The notes: a model not told the origin generated them from the sequence alone. A DNA stretch of 64,000 bases from Bacillota bacterium (GCA_007121025.1 SKMO01000027.1:1-64000); one strand, 5' to 3'; numbered from the stretch's first letter, positions 47,401 through 57,303 are shown. Translations and numbers: made by a program.

Positions 47401-47511
47401 GCGTTGCAAACCTACAAGAACTATCGTCGAATTCTCAAAGAGGAACTGAAAGTCAAACCGTCGGCCCGGATCGTTAAGCTGGCTGCGGAAATGGCAGAGC
47501 TGGGTATTTAG
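44407..47511 (+). CDS. Large MalT/STAND-like regulator with C-terminal BTAD domain
   Basis: 1034 residues. The N-terminal 300 residues look like a MalT/LuxR-type STAND NTPase, but the P-loop position reads VHSAGFLLDDRM (about 32-45) and lacks GKT. The middle (about 330-740) is TPR-like helical repeats. From about 783 there is an OmpR-type winged helix (VQIRLFGEF, RKVRGLLHYLLIHQEERVARERLAELFWPD) and a bacterial transcriptional activator domain (about 885-1030). The whole resembles transcription factors that integrate a ligand or partner signal. Target genes are unknown; it stands alone before the SleB gene. GGAGGAAG precedes ATG 44407. Confidence 0.8.
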   Translation: MIKAEQQPFMLPNRIAEFRQALETKRLVLVHSAGFLLDDRMFDQLLSDPGIRVAQLSLDGTETYETFQDAFIRLTAELFELNKMPESITGLLDQLEGLHKSSIRGLVAIHCREPLGYLGPFSGFINDCVNRSGLPLTLYIDGPVTAELYLGNLLLKGSIAEFSCESFYMSKEDAGNLLEYAGMSHREISDVYDFCGGDLGAILTFASEKQENPYYDPGQTKEKILKTARNFLFEKLEDGQGETLAHLSVFARFNLQMLDDYYDGQFDALPVFRFLRAHGVVVSDQQGYYFLLPFVRDLLQEERIVRSNRQDRQQYEKRAIQALKHEGKLLEAVDLAVWVKDSGTALLLAERIAYKAFCKMDVVQLRRVFEALPDSLFEDEPLYACLELVLCRMEGDLNRSAAIAGSWDDLAGVLRRKGSRWSVFALFFSVISLLDSYRFREASEQVDRFLQAGELNDPLQKALVEVIRAQILLLQGDGAGAERFYHRNARILEAGYDGDFWNMLLLSLLGQVPLHYMRDSRQSVRSLEDSARKAMKRGDQTGYIWYKSTALMIRLSMGEKRISCRDTEDFLVWLEAMGEQSGPGAGGLFLGALYRSWAGERPEALRYLHETIYQSNRSGNTVLAHRALLQMARVLREEGDMAGAAKILDDLENITDYGQSPVNRSGILLERARQAELEGEPLKSYDLYSEAVALNKQIGYYAGRVNAMLEKCRSMHAGRYPAEEITGLFQDVLKVAKTYDCVYLIERERQTYAQLYRYVTEQGVDDPMLGVIQDPDAVADTPVQIRLFGEFQVSGPGGTLLEEDWPTRKVRGLLHYLLIHQEERVARERLAELFWPDVDDQAQASSNLRVALSLLGKTLKKVGLGEMLHRNRQKAWIELPEGTRVDVYEAQGHLEQGRKHLRSKEFALGEEAFRQALDILEQPYLETQTKERWAQEERSRMHKKRDRTIYLLLKISLMENKMAKAEKYCHMLLGYDRYREDVHVTLVGILKKQGRTGEALQTYKNYRRILKEELKVKPSARIVKLAAEMAELGI

Positions 47512-47543
47512 TCCCTGCTCTGCCTGCTTATTATATACGTCAA

Positions 47544-47573
47544 TTGTTCTTTTTGGCGGTTTTCGGGTAAACT
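47544..47573 (+). promoter_or_regulatory. Possible promoter for the SleB-like gene
   Basis: TTGTTC at 47544-47549, 18-base spacer, TAAACT at 47568-47573, 63 bases before the start. Confidence 0.35.
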
Positions 47574-47636
47574 ATGTGAAGTGGTGCGGCAAGCTGGTGC
47601 CACAATAAAACTAACAACAAAGGTGTGATGTAAAGA

Positions 47637-48461
47637 ATGAGAAAATTTAAATGGGCCGTTTTGTGGGCCGTTTTGCTGGTCCTGCTTACGGCGACAACAG
47701 CCTGGGCGGTTGAAATGCCGGTAACACTGAGGGTCAATGACACCAACATTTCCACGGATGTGCACAGTTTCATCGAGGAAGGCCGGACCTACGTGCCGAT
47801 CCGGTTTACCTCAATGGCATTGAACGCACTGCAAGTGCATTGGGATTTTGATACGGAGATTGCACTGATCCGCTTTTGCGAGGAAACGGAACTCCGGATT
47901 GATGTGCCTGCGGGCCGCATGTATAAAAATGGGTTTCCCTATTCGGCTGAAGGGTCGGTGCTTTTCAGGGACAATCGGTTGTTTGTTCCCTTGAGAGACA
48001 TGGCAACACTGGCCGGCGCATCGCTGGGCTGGGATAACCGGCATTACATTGTAGATTTGTACAAAGAGGGGATTGAGGTCCCTGAAGAGATGATCGCAGA
48101 CCCGATCGATCAGAAACAGTGGCTCTGGTTGAGCCGGATCGTGGAAGTGGAGACTGGCGGGACCGATCTGAACGCCAAACTGGCCGTCGCCAACGTGGTC
48201 CTTAACCGGGTCAACAGCAGCCGGTTTCCCAATACCGTTCACGATGTGATTTTTGAAGTCAACACCCACGTGCAGTTTCCGCCGGCCCACCGGGACAGTT
48301 TTCGAAACCTGGACCCAAGCCGGTCCAGCTGGCAGGCCGCCAAAGCAGCGATGCACGGCCAGAACAACATCGGTGACGCATTGTTCTTCAACAACCGGCC
48401 CTGGAGCCATATCAGCCACCGGTTCATTGAACGCATTGGCGGCAATTACTTTTACAGATAA
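47637..48461 (+). CDS. Secreted cell-wall hydrolase: copper-amine-oxidase N domain plus SleB domain
   Basis: 274 residues. A signal peptide (about 1-25) ends near TTAWA. A stalk domain of the copper amine oxidase N-terminal type (RVNDTNI, TYVPIRFTSMALN, NRLFVPLRDMATLAGA) is followed by a SleB-type hydrolase domain from about 160 (WLSRIVEVETGG, LAVANVVLNRVNSSRFPNTVHDVI, DALFFNN). The catalytic Glu is likely in VEVETGG. It cuts peptidoglycan, either in vegetative wall turnover or spores. It is monocistronic, with promoter-like and terminator elements. Confidence 0.88.
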   Translation: MRKFKWAVLWAVLLVLLTATTAWAVEMPVTLRVNDTNISTDVHSFIEEGRTYVPIRFTSMALNALQVHWDFDTEIALIRFCEETELRIDVPAGRMYKNGFPYSAEGSVLFRDNRLFVPLRDMATLAGASLGWDNRHYIVDLYKEGIEVPEEMIADPIDQKQWLWLSRIVEVETGGTDLNAKLAVANVVLNRVNSSRFPNTVHDVIFEVNTHVQFPPAHRDSFRNLDPSRSSWQAAKAAMHGQNNIGDALFFNNRPWSHISHRFIERIGGNYFYR

Positions 48462-48470
48462 GCAAGGAAG

Positions 48471-48502
48471 CCCCTCTCTTCAGGAAAGAGAGGGGATTTT
48501 TT
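48471..48502 (+). terminator. Terminator after the SleB-like gene
   Basis: Ten-pair stem 48471-48480 with 48486-48495 followed by ATTTTTT. Confidence 0.9.
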
Positions 48503-48550
48503 ATGGGGTTGTTGCAATAAAAATAGTGGTTGAAATTTAGTATTATTATA

Positions 48551-48580
48551 TTGACAGTAGTGTGTATTACACAGTATAAT
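48551..48580 (+). promoter_or_regulatory. Promoter of the padR-HAAS unit with embedded operator
   Basis: Consensus TTGACA (48551-48556), 18-base spacer, consensus TATAAT (48575-48580). The perfect inverted repeat TGTGTA-T-TACACA (48561-48573) lies inside the spacer, a position where a bound repressor would block polymerase, so it is a likely PadR autorepression site. Confidence 0.78.
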
Positions 48581-48626
48581 TGAATTGGAACAGGAGACCA
48601 AAGAAACAAGGAAAGCAGGTGTGCCG

Positions 48627-48986
48627 ATGGGAAACAAGGAAAAGATTCTGGAGAGTTTTTCCGGTGAACTCAGGCGGGGAACGCTTGTCCTCAGCGTGCT
48701 CAGTCAGCTGAAGCAACCGGCATACGGATATACGCTGGTTCAGCAAATGAAACAGAAGGGGCTTGAAATCGAACAGAACACCCTTTATCCGTTGTTGCGG
48801 CGTTTGGAAAAGCAGGACATTCTGGACAGTTTCTGGAAACTTGAAGACGGCCGTCAGAGACGGTATTACAAGCTCAGTGCATTTGGCGGGGAGGTCCTGG
48901 AGGAGCTGGCGAAAGAATGGACCCGGACGGTCCAGACGGTGGGAGAACTGCTTGAAAAGGAGGGATTGGATCATGGAACTGATTGA
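48627..48986 (+). CDS. PadR-family transcriptional regulator
   Basis: 119-residue winged-helix protein: LRRGTLVLSVLSQLKQPAYGYTL, NTLYPLLRRLEKQDIL and RRYYKLSAFG are hallmarks of short (PadR_s2-type) members. It overlaps the following membrane-protein gene by 14 bases, a common PadR-HAAS pairing. ATG 48627 is chosen over the longer frame from 48585 because the latter overlaps the promoter region. Confidence 0.9.
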   Translation: MGNKEKILESFSGELRRGTLVLSVLSQLKQPAYGYTLVQQMKQKGLEIEQNTLYPLLRRLEKQDILDSFWKLEDGRQRRYYKLSAFGGEVLEELAKEWTRTVQTVGELLEKEGLDHGTD

Positions 48987-49974
48987 TCGGTATGTGGCTG
49001 CAGTCGGTCGGAAAATCTGGAGCCGGGACCGGGCGGATATTGAGCGGGAATTGCGGTCGGTGCTGCAGGATCAGGTGGACGAGAGGGGCGGTCCGAAGAA
49101 CCTTGCAGCAGATGACGTGGAGCGCCTGTTGAAGGAATACGGGAGTCCGGCGGAAGTGGCCGCACGCTATTATCCGGAGGATCAGCGGCTGATCGGGCCG
49201 GTGCTGTTTCCCGTGTATCTGATGGTATTGAAAATTGTGCTGCTGGCGGTGGGGATCGGGATTGCCGTAGCCCGTACCCTGATGCTCTGGGATGGTGGAT
49301 TTGTGCCACTGGGTCTCTGGTTTACAGGCGTGATCGGTGGAGTGCTGTCAGCCTGGCTGACCTCGTTTGGTTCGGTCACCCTGGTGTTCGCTCTGATTGA
49401 GCGGTTTGCGGATCCGCAGGACCTGGAAACCGACCAGAAGGACTGGGATCCGGCGGATCTTCCACCCCTGGTGCAGGAAAACGCCCGTGTGAGCAGACCG
49501 GCGGCCGCTGCAAGCCTGCTTTTTCTGGCACTAGCCCTGATAGTCCTGAATCTGTACGGGGAGCATCTGGGACTGTATTACCGGCAACAGGGAGGGGGCT
49601 TTGCCTCGGTGTCGTTGTTTGTGTATTCGGCGCTGGCCAGAAATCTCTGGCTTCTGAATGTGATCCTGATCGCGTCGGCAGCCCGGACATTGGTCCTTCT
49701 GCGTACCGGAATCCAGACGATGATCCTGCGCGGTGTGGGGATGGCCATCACAGTATGTGCCATGTTTCTGGTGGTCAGGTTGTGGTCTGACCGGCCGTTT
49801 TTCCAGATCCCGGTGGAACTGCCTCCTGACATCACGCCGGTTCTGGCTCTGTTGGAGTCAATGGCTCCTTTTGTTCTGGGGATTGTTTTCCTGGGACTGG
49901 CCGCAGATTTGCTGTCGGACGCCCGTCAGATTTGGATGGGACGACAGCAGGCGAATGAAACTGAGGTTCGATGA
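48973..49974 (+). CDS. HAAS-domain membrane protein
   Basis: 333 residues. The N-terminal 65 residues are a HAAS-type helical domain (MELIDRYVAAVGRKI, LKEYGSPAEVAARYY), and the rest has about six hydrophobic segments. These proteins commonly pair with PadR regulators and are thought to sense membrane signals. ATG 48973 lies within the end of padR, so the two are co-translated. Function unknown. Confidence 0.8.
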   Translation: MELIDRYVAAVGRKIWSRDRADIERELRSVLQDQVDERGGPKNLAADDVERLLKEYGSPAEVAARYYPEDQRLIGPVLFPVYLMVLKIVLLAVGIGIAVARTLMLWDGGFVPLGLWFTGVIGGVLSAWLTSFGSVTLVFALIERFADPQDLETDQKDWDPADLPPLVQENARVSRPAAAASLLFLALALIVLNLYGEHLGLYYRQQGGGFASVSLFVYSALARNLWLLNVILIASAARTLVLLRTGIQTMILRGVGMAITVCAMFLVVRLWSDRPFFQIPVELPPDITPVLALLESMAPFVLGIVFLGLAADLLSDARQIWMGRQQANETEVR

Positions 49975-50298
49975 AGCGGTGTTTCGGCACACAACAGGCA
50001 GACAGGCGATGATGGATGTCACCTGTCTGCTTGTTGTCGAAGGTGCTGAACCATCCTTGGTTTGTCGTGACCGGGCGAATTGACGGACACGAAGGAGTCA
50101 TGCTCGGATTGATCGGAATGGATTCAGTCATTCGAGGGGGGAGGGCTCAGACAGCAGGTCACAACGAAAGCGTCGTCAGACCGGGAGTCATCTCCGGGCT
50201 GGAAATCTGCCCCGACCCGAGGCAAAGATGCATTGGCCCTTATTAAAAAACAGTGAGATAAAAAAAGGCCAAAAAAGCGACATCCTTTGAATTATTTC
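49975..50298. other. Intergenic region upstream of pyrB, no convincing gene
   Basis: About 320 bases with no supported gene. A 15-pair hairpin (49992-50006 with 50022-50036) probably ends the padR-HAAS transcript. A 76-codon frame at 50016-50246 has no ribosome site and crosses this hairpin, so it is not called. The rest shows nothing recognisable. Confidence 0.6.
49992..50036 (+). terminator. Hairpin after the HAAS gene
   Basis: Fifteen-pair stem with a 15-base loop, 18 bases after the HAAS stop; the downstream T tract is weak. Confidence 0.55.
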
Positions 50299-50327
50299 TT
50301 GAAAGATGACCGGTCCTGGACTATAAT
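50299..50327 (+). promoter_or_regulatory. Sigma-A promoter of pyrB-pyrI
   Basis: TTGAAA (50299-50304), 17-base spacer, consensus TATAAT (50322-50327). Confidence 0.85.
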
Positions 50328-50333
50328 TATTTG

Positions 50334-50431
50334 GAAGGTAGCTCAATCTAGGTCGAAAGGCCAGAAAGGTAAAGCCTGAGAATATTGCTGAAGTACGATG
50401 CCTTTCTCGTTTAGCGGGAGGGCTTTTTTTT
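50334..50431 (+). promoter_or_regulatory. Transcription attenuator leader of pyrB, PyrR-like
   Basis: Untranslated leader ending in a terminator (stem 50400-50409 with 50415-50423, then eight Ts) immediately before the pyrB ribosome site, so readthrough must be regulated. GGCCAGAAAGGT at 50359-50370 resembles the PyrR-binding loop consensus (CCAGNGAGG core) but with one core mismatch. A PyrR-type attenuator responding to UMP fits the downstream genes; another ligand cannot be excluded. Confidence 0.5.
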
Positions 50432-50443
50432 GGGAGGTTTGCG

Positions 50444-51355
50444 ATGTTGAAAGGGAGACACTTAATCGAGCCCTATGATTTTTCGGTGCAGGAGCTGGAT
50501 GAAATATTTGATCTTGCGGATCAGATGATCGATCGACCCCGAGATTATCTGGATGTGTGTAAGGGCATGGTGATGGCAACGCTGTTTTATGAACCATCCA
50601 CCCGGACCCGGTTTTCCTTTGAGACGGCCATGCTCCGGCTGGGGGGACAGATCATCGGATTTGATGACCCCAACACCTCATCGGCAGCCAAGGGTGAAAC
50701 CCTGGCCGACACCATTCGGACGATTGCCGGTTACGCAGACGTTGCGGTGATTCGTCACCCCCGGGAAGGAACCGCCAAGTTGGCGGCCAAATACACAGGG
50801 ATGCCGGTAATCAATGCCGGAGACGGAGGACATCAGCATCCGACACAGACGCTGACTGATCTTCTGACGATCCGCCATTTCCTGGCAGGTTTTGAAAACA
50901 AGACGGTCGGGGTCTGTGGGGACTTGAAATTTGGCCGGACCATCCACTCGCTGGTCCGGGCAATGGCCCGTTACCAGAACACCCGGTTCATCATGATTTC
51001 TCCGGACGAGCTGAAGATGCCTTCCTATGTGCTTGATGATCTCATAGACGGGAGCTATCAGGAGACCAGCAATCTGGAAGAAGCCATTGGTGAAGTGGAT
51101 GTGCTCTACATGTCCCGGGTGCAAAAAGAGAGATTTGTCTCCGAGGAAGAGTACCTGCGCCTGAAGGATTTCTTTATTCTTGACCGGGAAAAAATGAAAC
51201 TGGCCCGTCGTGACATGATTGTCATGCACCCGCTGCCCCGGGTGAATGAGATTGCCGAAGAAGTGGACAGCGATCCGCGGGCCGTCTACTTTGAGCAGGC
51301 CCGGCTGGGCATGTTTGTCCGAATGGCTCTGATCACAAAGCTGTTGGGTGTGTGA
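50444..51355 (+). CDS. pyrB: Aspartate carbamoyltransferase catalytic subunit
   Basis: First committed step of pyrimidine synthesis (carbamoyl phosphate plus aspartate). 303 residues: [33 protein letters not shown] and [10 protein letters not shown] are active-site segments. GGGAGG lies just after the attenuator. It is followed immediately by pyrI, so the enzyme is the allosteric catalytic-regulatory type. Confidence 0.96.
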   Translation: MLKGRHLIEPYDFSVQELDEIFDLADQMIDRPRDYLDVCKGMVMATLFYEPSTRTRFSFETAMLRLGGQIIGFDDPNTSSAAKGETLADTIRTIAGYADVAVIRHPREGTAKLAAKYTGMPVINAGDGGHQHPTQTLTDLLTIRHFLAGFENKTVGVCGDLKFGRTIHSLVRAMARYQNTRFIMISPDELKMPSYVLDDLIDGSYQETSNLEEAIGEVDVLYMSRVQKERFVSEEEYLRLKDFFILDREKMKLARRDMIVMHPLPRVNEIAEEVDSDPRAVYFEQARLGMFVRMALITKLLGV

Positions 51356-51369
51356 TGGAGGACATGAAC

Positions 51370-51792
51370 ATGATCAATGTATCGAAACTCAAAAGAGGCA
51401 TCGTCATCGACCATATTGAAGCAAACAAAGGGTATAAAATCTTCAACCAGCTCAAACTGGACCAGTGTGATGACGTGGTGGTACTGATGCGGAACGTTCC
51501 CAGTGCCAAAATGGGTCGTAAGGATTTGATCAAGGTGGAGAACGAAATCGACATCGACCTGACGGTTCTGGGGCTGATTGACCCTAATGTAACCATTAAT
51601 ATCATCGAAAACGGGGAGCGGGCAGACAAAATCAAGTTGTCTCTGCCGGAGACGGTCCGGGGAATTCTGACGTGCAAAAATCCCCGCTGCATTACCAATC
51701 ATGAGAAAGTGGGTGAAGTGGAGTTCACTCTGGTGGATCCGGACAAAAAACAGTACAGATGTGAGTATTGCGACGCCAGAACGTCCCTTTAA
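51370..51792 (+). CDS. pyrI: Aspartate carbamoyltransferase regulatory subunit
   Basis: 140-residue nucleotide-binding regulatory chain that gives ATP/CTP control to PyrB. The N-terminal part LKRGIVIDHIEANKG binds nucleotides; the C-terminal zinc site has Cys in CKNPRCITNHE and CEYC. ATG 51370 is chosen because GGAGG at 51357-51361 gives an 8-base spacing; upstream GTG/ATG at 51352-51364 sit on or too near this site. Confidence 0.95.
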   Translation: MINVSKLKRGIVIDHIEANKGYKIFNQLKLDQCDDVVVLMRNVPSAKMGRKDLIKVENEIDIDLTVLGLIDPNVTINIIENGERADKIKLSLPETVRGILTCKNPRCITNHEKVGEVEFTLVDPDKKQYRCEYCDARTSL

Positions 51793-51842
51793 ACACAAAG
51801 GACAGTTTGTTTGACGGCCGGTGGACCAGGCTGAAACCCGTT

Positions 51843-51868
51843 ACAGGGCCGGCAGACGCCGGCCCTGT
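51843..51868 (+). terminator. Strong hairpin after pyrI
   Basis: Perfect 11-base inverted repeat (51843-51853 with 51858-51868) and AGAC loop. There is no T run, so it may be a weak terminator or an RNA 3' end. Confidence 0.5.
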
Positions 51869-51876
51869 GTTATAAT
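51868..51876 (+). promoter_or_regulatory. Extended -10 promoter before the GNAT gene
   Basis: TGTTATAAT (hexamer 51871-51876) with the TGn extension, about 28 bases before the TTG start. No -35 because the region is the hairpin stem. Confidence 0.45.
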
Positions 51877-51904
51877 GGTTGAAAAGCGGTTTCAGGAGGA
51901 AGTT

Positions 51905-52432
51905 TTGAAGGCATCTGACAGACTTGTGTTTCGGGAACTGACCCCGGAAGACCTTCCCCGGCTCAGAATGGTGTTCGGTGATCCGGAGATCATGATGTAT
52001 TCAGTCGACGGGGTTAAATCGGACATCAAAATATTGGATTTTGTCGAGGAAAGCCGGATCCGCTACCCGGAAGGCGAGGGGCAGTGGGGCCTTTTTCTGA
52101 AAGAAACCGGGGATTTTGTGGGTGTGGCCGGGTTCTTCGATTTTTATTATGAAGAGGAGATGGCGCTGGAGATCAGTTACCGGATCCGCAAACCGTACTG
52201 GGGAAGAGGGCTGGCCACGGAGGCGGCGACGCATCTGGTGCGTCACGCACTGGAACGGCTGGGCAGACCCCGGGTGTATGGCATTGTGGATCAGCGAAAC
52301 GAAGCCTCCCGCCGGGTACTGCAAAAAGCCGGTATGTCTTTGATCGACAGATACGACTATCACGGACGGCAAACCGATCTCTACAGGATTGAGGCTGTGC
52401 AGGCTGAACGAGACAAGGAGGAAGAGAAGTGA
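51905..52432 (+). CDS. GNAT-family N-acetyltransferase (RimJ/RimL type)
   Basis: 175-residue acetyltransferase. RLVFRELTPEDLPRL, the beta-bulge EISYRIRKPYWGRGLATEA (acetyl-CoA site) and NEASRRVLQKAGM are typical of RimJ/RimL-like enzymes that acetylate protein N termini or small amines. TTG 51905 follows AGGAGGA by 5 bases; the longer frame contains the hairpin and promoter. Its stop overlaps the next GTG start. Confidence 0.82.
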   Translation: MKASDRLVFRELTPEDLPRLRMVFGDPEIMMYSVDGVKSDIKILDFVEESRIRYPEGEGQWGLFLKETGDFVGVAGFFDFYYEEEMALEISYRIRKPYWGRGLATEAATHLVRHALERLGRPRVYGIVDQRNEASRRVLQKAGMSLIDRYDYHGRQTDLYRIEAVQAERDKEEEK

Positions 52433-53400
52433 CGGCGACGAAAGAACCGGTGAATATATATTTTATCACAGGATTTTTGGGGTCCGGGAAGACCACCTTT
52501 CTGAACCATATCCTGACCATGCTTCCGGCAGAGAAGATCGGACTGATCATCAATGAGTTCGGCCAGTTGGGGGTGGACGGCGAGGCGGTGGACACCGGGG
52601 GGCGAATTCCCATCCGGGAAATCAACAACGGGCAGGTGTTCTGCGGTTGTGTGTCGGGCAGTTTTGTGGAGACAATCTGCGAGTACCTGCGGCTTCCGAT
52701 TCGTCACCTGATTGTCGAGACATCCGGAATGGCCAATCCACACAACATCGCGACCATTCTGGAGGCGGTGGCACGAAAAGCCGAAGAGCCTTATGAATAC
52801 AGAGGCATGATCTGTGTGGCTGATGCCACCCGGACACTTGAACTGGCGGAAGCGGTCAATGCGGTCCGCGAACAGTTGGCGAAAAGCGAATACGTGATCG
52901 TGAACAAGGTCGATCTTGTGGACAGTTTGCGATTGGATCAGGTGATGGAAGGCCTGCGCCAGCTCAATCCGGATGCAGCATTCTGGGCAACGGAATTTGG
53001 CCGGATCACAGAAGATCAGCTGTTGTCTTTTCTCAATGGAAAGGCCCGGGCATTCACCCGGGAGGTGGAGCGTCTGGAAACGGAGTTCGTCCGGCCGCTG
53101 AATTACCTGCTGGAAACCCGGGAACCTGTGAAACTGGACGCTCTTCTGGGTTTTGTCCACAGCGCCCTAGACGTGTGCTACCGGATCAAGGGTTATGCGT
53201 CCACTGGCGAGGGGACGGTTTTGGTCAATGGGGTGGGTGATCAGGTGCAGACTCGGCCGGTTGGCCGGGAGAGTGCCGGGGTGGAACTGATTCTCATCTC
53301 TTCCGAAGGGGATATTGGGGAGCGGTTAAACGGCCTTTGGGAAGAACGGTTGGATGTGGCGGTACAGATTCAAGAAAAGGGAAGAGAGTACTGGGACTGA
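52429..53400 (+). CDS. CobW/G3E-family GTPase metallochaperone
   Basis: 323 residues: Walker A GFLGSGKTTFLN, the switch/metal region VFCGCVSGSF (CxCC in most members, here C-G-C-V), ETSGMANP, and NKVDLVD as the NKxD base specificity motif. G3E GTPases insert metals such as zinc, cobalt or nickel into partner proteins; the target is unknown. GTG 52429 overlaps the GNAT stop (GTGA) and AGGAGG lies upstream. Confidence 0.87.
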   Translation: MTATKEPVNIYFITGFLGSGKTTFLNHILTMLPAEKIGLIINEFGQLGVDGEAVDTGGRIPIREINNGQVFCGCVSGSFVETICEYLRLPIRHLIVETSGMANPHNIATILEAVARKAEEPYEYRGMICVADATRTLELAEAVNAVREQLAKSEYVIVNKVDLVDSLRLDQVMEGLRQLNPDAAFWATEFGRITEDQLLSFLNGKARAFTREVERLETEFVRPLNYLLETREPVKLDALLGFVHSALDVCYRIKGYASTGEGTVLVNGVGDQVQTRPVGRESAGVELILISSEGDIGERLNGLWEERLDVAVQIQEKGREYWD

Positions 53401-53429
53401 GCGAAGCGCGCTTCAGTTCTGCTTAAGTT

Positions 53430-53471
53430 AAGCCGGCGACTACTGGTGAGCCACCAGAAGTCGCCGGCTTT
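53430..53471. terminator. Bidirectional terminator between CobW and P-ATPase genes
   Basis: Long stem 53430-53441 with 53459-53470 enclosing a second stem (CTGGTG/CCACCAG); a T-rich tail on the plus side. Confidence 0.8.
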
Positions 53472-53484
53472 GTTGGAGTGTCTT

Positions 53485-55533
53485 TCAGTGTTGTTGTTCC
53501 ATCCGGTGCAGCAACTGGGCATTGATGGCCACCACCACGGTGCTCAGGGTCATGAAGATGGCTCCCACAGCCGGGGAGAGGAGAATTCCCAGGGGATAAA
53601 AGACACCGGCCGCAATCGGGATGGCCACCAGATTGTAGCCCGTGGCCCAAATCAGGTTCTGGATCATTTTCCGGTAGGTGGACCGGCCAAACCGGATCAT
53701 CTTCACCACGTCAGCCGGGTTGCTGTCGACCAGCAGAATGTCCGCGGTTTCTGCCGCCACATCTGTGCCAGAGCCGATGGCAATGCCGATGTCCGCAGCG
53801 GCCAAGGCAGGAGCGTCATTGACGCCGTCCCCGGTCATGGCCACCACCTGTCCGTCTGCCTGAAGTTCGCGGATTTTCTCCTGTTTTTCATGAGGCAGGA
53901 CACCGGAAAAATAGCCGTCCAGTCCGAGAGTGTCGGACACGTCCCTGGCCACCTGATCATTGTCTCCGGTGAGCATCCAGCACTGAATCCCCATGTCCTG
54001 CAGTGTGCTGACGGCTTCCGCAGAAGTGTCCCGGACCCGGTCGGACAGGCTCAGTGCTCCCAGGACCTCGTCCTCTTCCAGAACAAAAACGGTTGTCCCG
54101 GACAGCGTTTCACTCTCCAGCGGGTTGTCCAGACCCTCGTCTGCCAGGGCTTTCGGGCTGAGAATCCGGACGGTTTTTCCGTCCACAGAACCCCGGACGC
54201 CCTTGCCCTTGATGGCCTCAAATCCGGATGCTTCCGGCAGGCTCAACTCCCGCTCTTCCACAGTCCGCAGAATGCCCTGGGCGATCGGGTGTTCCGACCG
54301 GGACTCCAGGGCGCCGGCCAGAAGCAGCAGTTGCTCTTCAGACGTTTCTCCGACCGGGTGGATCTCGGTGACCTGAAACCGGCCCTCTGTGAGGGTCCCG
54401 GTTTTGTCAAAGACCACGGTGGTGATCCGCCGGGCGCTTTCAAACGCTGTCCTGTTTTTAATGAGCAGTCCGTTGCGGGCGGATACGGTGGTCGAGACGG
54501 CGGCCACCAGAGGGATGGCCAGTCCCAGAGCGTGGGGACAGGTAATGACCATGACGGTGGCCATCCGTTCAATGGAAAAGGCCAGGGAAAAACCGGCCAG
54601 AAGCCAGCCGATCAGAGTCGCCGTTCCCACGGAGATGGCCGTCAGGGTGAGCCAGTAGGCCGCCCGGTCGGCAAGGCGCTGGGTTTTGGATTTGGCGCTT
54701 TGGGCTTCCCGGACCAGGGTGACCACCTTGGACAGGTAGGAACCGTCCCCGCTGGCATCGATGCTGATCTGCAGAGAGCCGGACCCGTTGACCGAACCGG
54801 CAACCACCTGATCGCCAGTCGATTTCTCAACGGGAACTGACTCGCCGGTGAGCATGGATTCGTCGATTGTGCTGGTTCCTTCCGTGATGGTTCCGTCTGC
54901 GGGAATTTTCTCACCGGGTTTCACCAGAACCAGATCGTCTTTGTTCAGTTCGCTGACTGCCACATCCCGGGCCTTGCCGTCCTCGAGAAGATGAGCGTTG
55001 TCCGGGATCAGGGCGGACAACGCCTGCAGGGATTTTGACGTCCCGATCACGGCTCGCATTTCTATCCAGTGGCCCAGAAGCATGATGTCCACCAGGGTGG
55101 CCAGCTCCCAGAAAAACAGCTCCCCTTCCAGGCCAAAAACGACAGCAGAGCTGTACAGCCAGGCCACAGAGATGGCCAGCGCGATCAGGGTCATCATGCC
55201 GGGAGAACGCTCTTTCAGTTCATCGACCAGACCCTTGAGAAAAGGCCAGCCTCCATAGAGATACACGATGGTCGACAGACCGAAAAGCACCCACATGTCT
55301 CCGGAAAAAGCCAAGCGAAACCCCAGCCAGTCGCCGATCATGGGCGACAGCGCCAGGATGGGCACGGTCAGCACCAGGCTGACCCAGAACCGTTTTTTGA
55401 AGTCCTTCATCATATGGCGATGGTGAGCCGTATGGTCGTGGGAGGAGTGCCTGCCGCTGTGGTTCTGGTGTTCGCTGTGTCCGTGCTCCGAGTGGTCTTC
55501 GTGGTGTTTTGTCGGTCGATCGTGTTCGGACAT
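53485..55533 (-). CDS. copB: CopB-type heavy-metal P-type ATPase
   Basis: Membrane pump of 682 residues. The N terminus is His-rich (about 14 His in the first 40 residues) and lacks CxxC metal domains. Transmembrane metal-site motif [11 protein letters not shown] (CPH), phosphorylation motif [18 protein letters not shown] and [18 protein letters not shown] follow. CPH and a His-rich tail point to CopB-like enzymes, associated with Cu(II)/Cu or silver export, not CopA. ATG 55533 follows AAGGAGA; the frame extends to 55593 without a ribosome site. No CsoR or CopZ is adjacent. Confidence 0.92.
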   Translation of the reverse strand: MSEHDRPTKHHEDHSEHGHSEHQNHSGRHSSHDHTAHHRHMMKDFKKRFWVSLVLTVPILALSPMIGDWLGFRLAFSGDMWVLFGLSTIVYLYGGWPFLKGLVDELKERSPGMMTLIALAISVAWLYSSAVVFGLEGELFFWELATLVDIMLLGHWIEMRAVIGTSKSLQALSALIPDNAHLLEDGKARDVAVSELNKDDLVLVKPGEKIPADGTITEGTSTIDESMLTGESVPVEKSTGDQVVAGSVNGSGSLQISIDASGDGSYLSKVVTLVREAQSAKSKTQRLADRAAYWLTLTAISVGTATLIGWLLAGFSLAFSIERMATVMVITCPHALGLAIPLVAAVSTTVSARNGLLIKNRTAFESARRITTVVFDKTGTLTEGRFQVTEIHPVGETSEEQLLLLAGALESRSEHPIAQGILRTVEERELSLPEASGFEAIKGKGVRGSVDGKTVRILSPKALADEGLDNPLESETLSGTTVFVLEEDEVLGALSLSDRVRDTSAEAVSTLQDMGIQCWMLTGDNDQVARDVSDTLGLDGYFSGVLPHEKQEKIRELQADGQVVAMTGDGVNDAPALAAADIGIAIGSGTDVAAETADILLVDSNPADVVKMIRFGRSTYRKMIQNLIWATGYNLVAIPIAAGVFYPLGILLSPAVGAIFMTLSTVVVAINAQLLHRMEQQH

Positions 55534-55600
55534 GGTCGTTCTCCTTTCTCTCTGCTTTATTGCGTTTATTGTAACATGAAGGAGCCGTCTCACGGAAAAT

Positions 55601-55630
55601 CGGGGCCTTTCCGGGAACGGAAAGGCCCCG
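55601..55630 (-). terminator. Terminator of gdhA
   Basis: Thirteen-pair stem 55601-55613 with 55618-55630; on the minus strand it is followed by ATTTT just after the gdhA stop. Confidence 0.85.
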
Positions 55631-55645
55631 AAGATTGGTGGCCAG

Positions 55646-57303
<1,658 letters not shown>

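Noticed and set aside
50016-50246. 76-codon frame in the pyrB upstream gap
   Set aside because: It overlaps the terminator hairpin, lacks a ribosome site and shows no conserved pattern.
50376-50400. TPP-riboswitch-like CTGAGA in the pyrB leader
   Set aside because: The other conserved TPP elements, such as the second helix CTGGATAATGCCAG, are absent.
53446-54840. 464-codon frame opposite the P-type ATPase
   Set aside because: Shadow of the pump; it begins inside a terminator hairpin.
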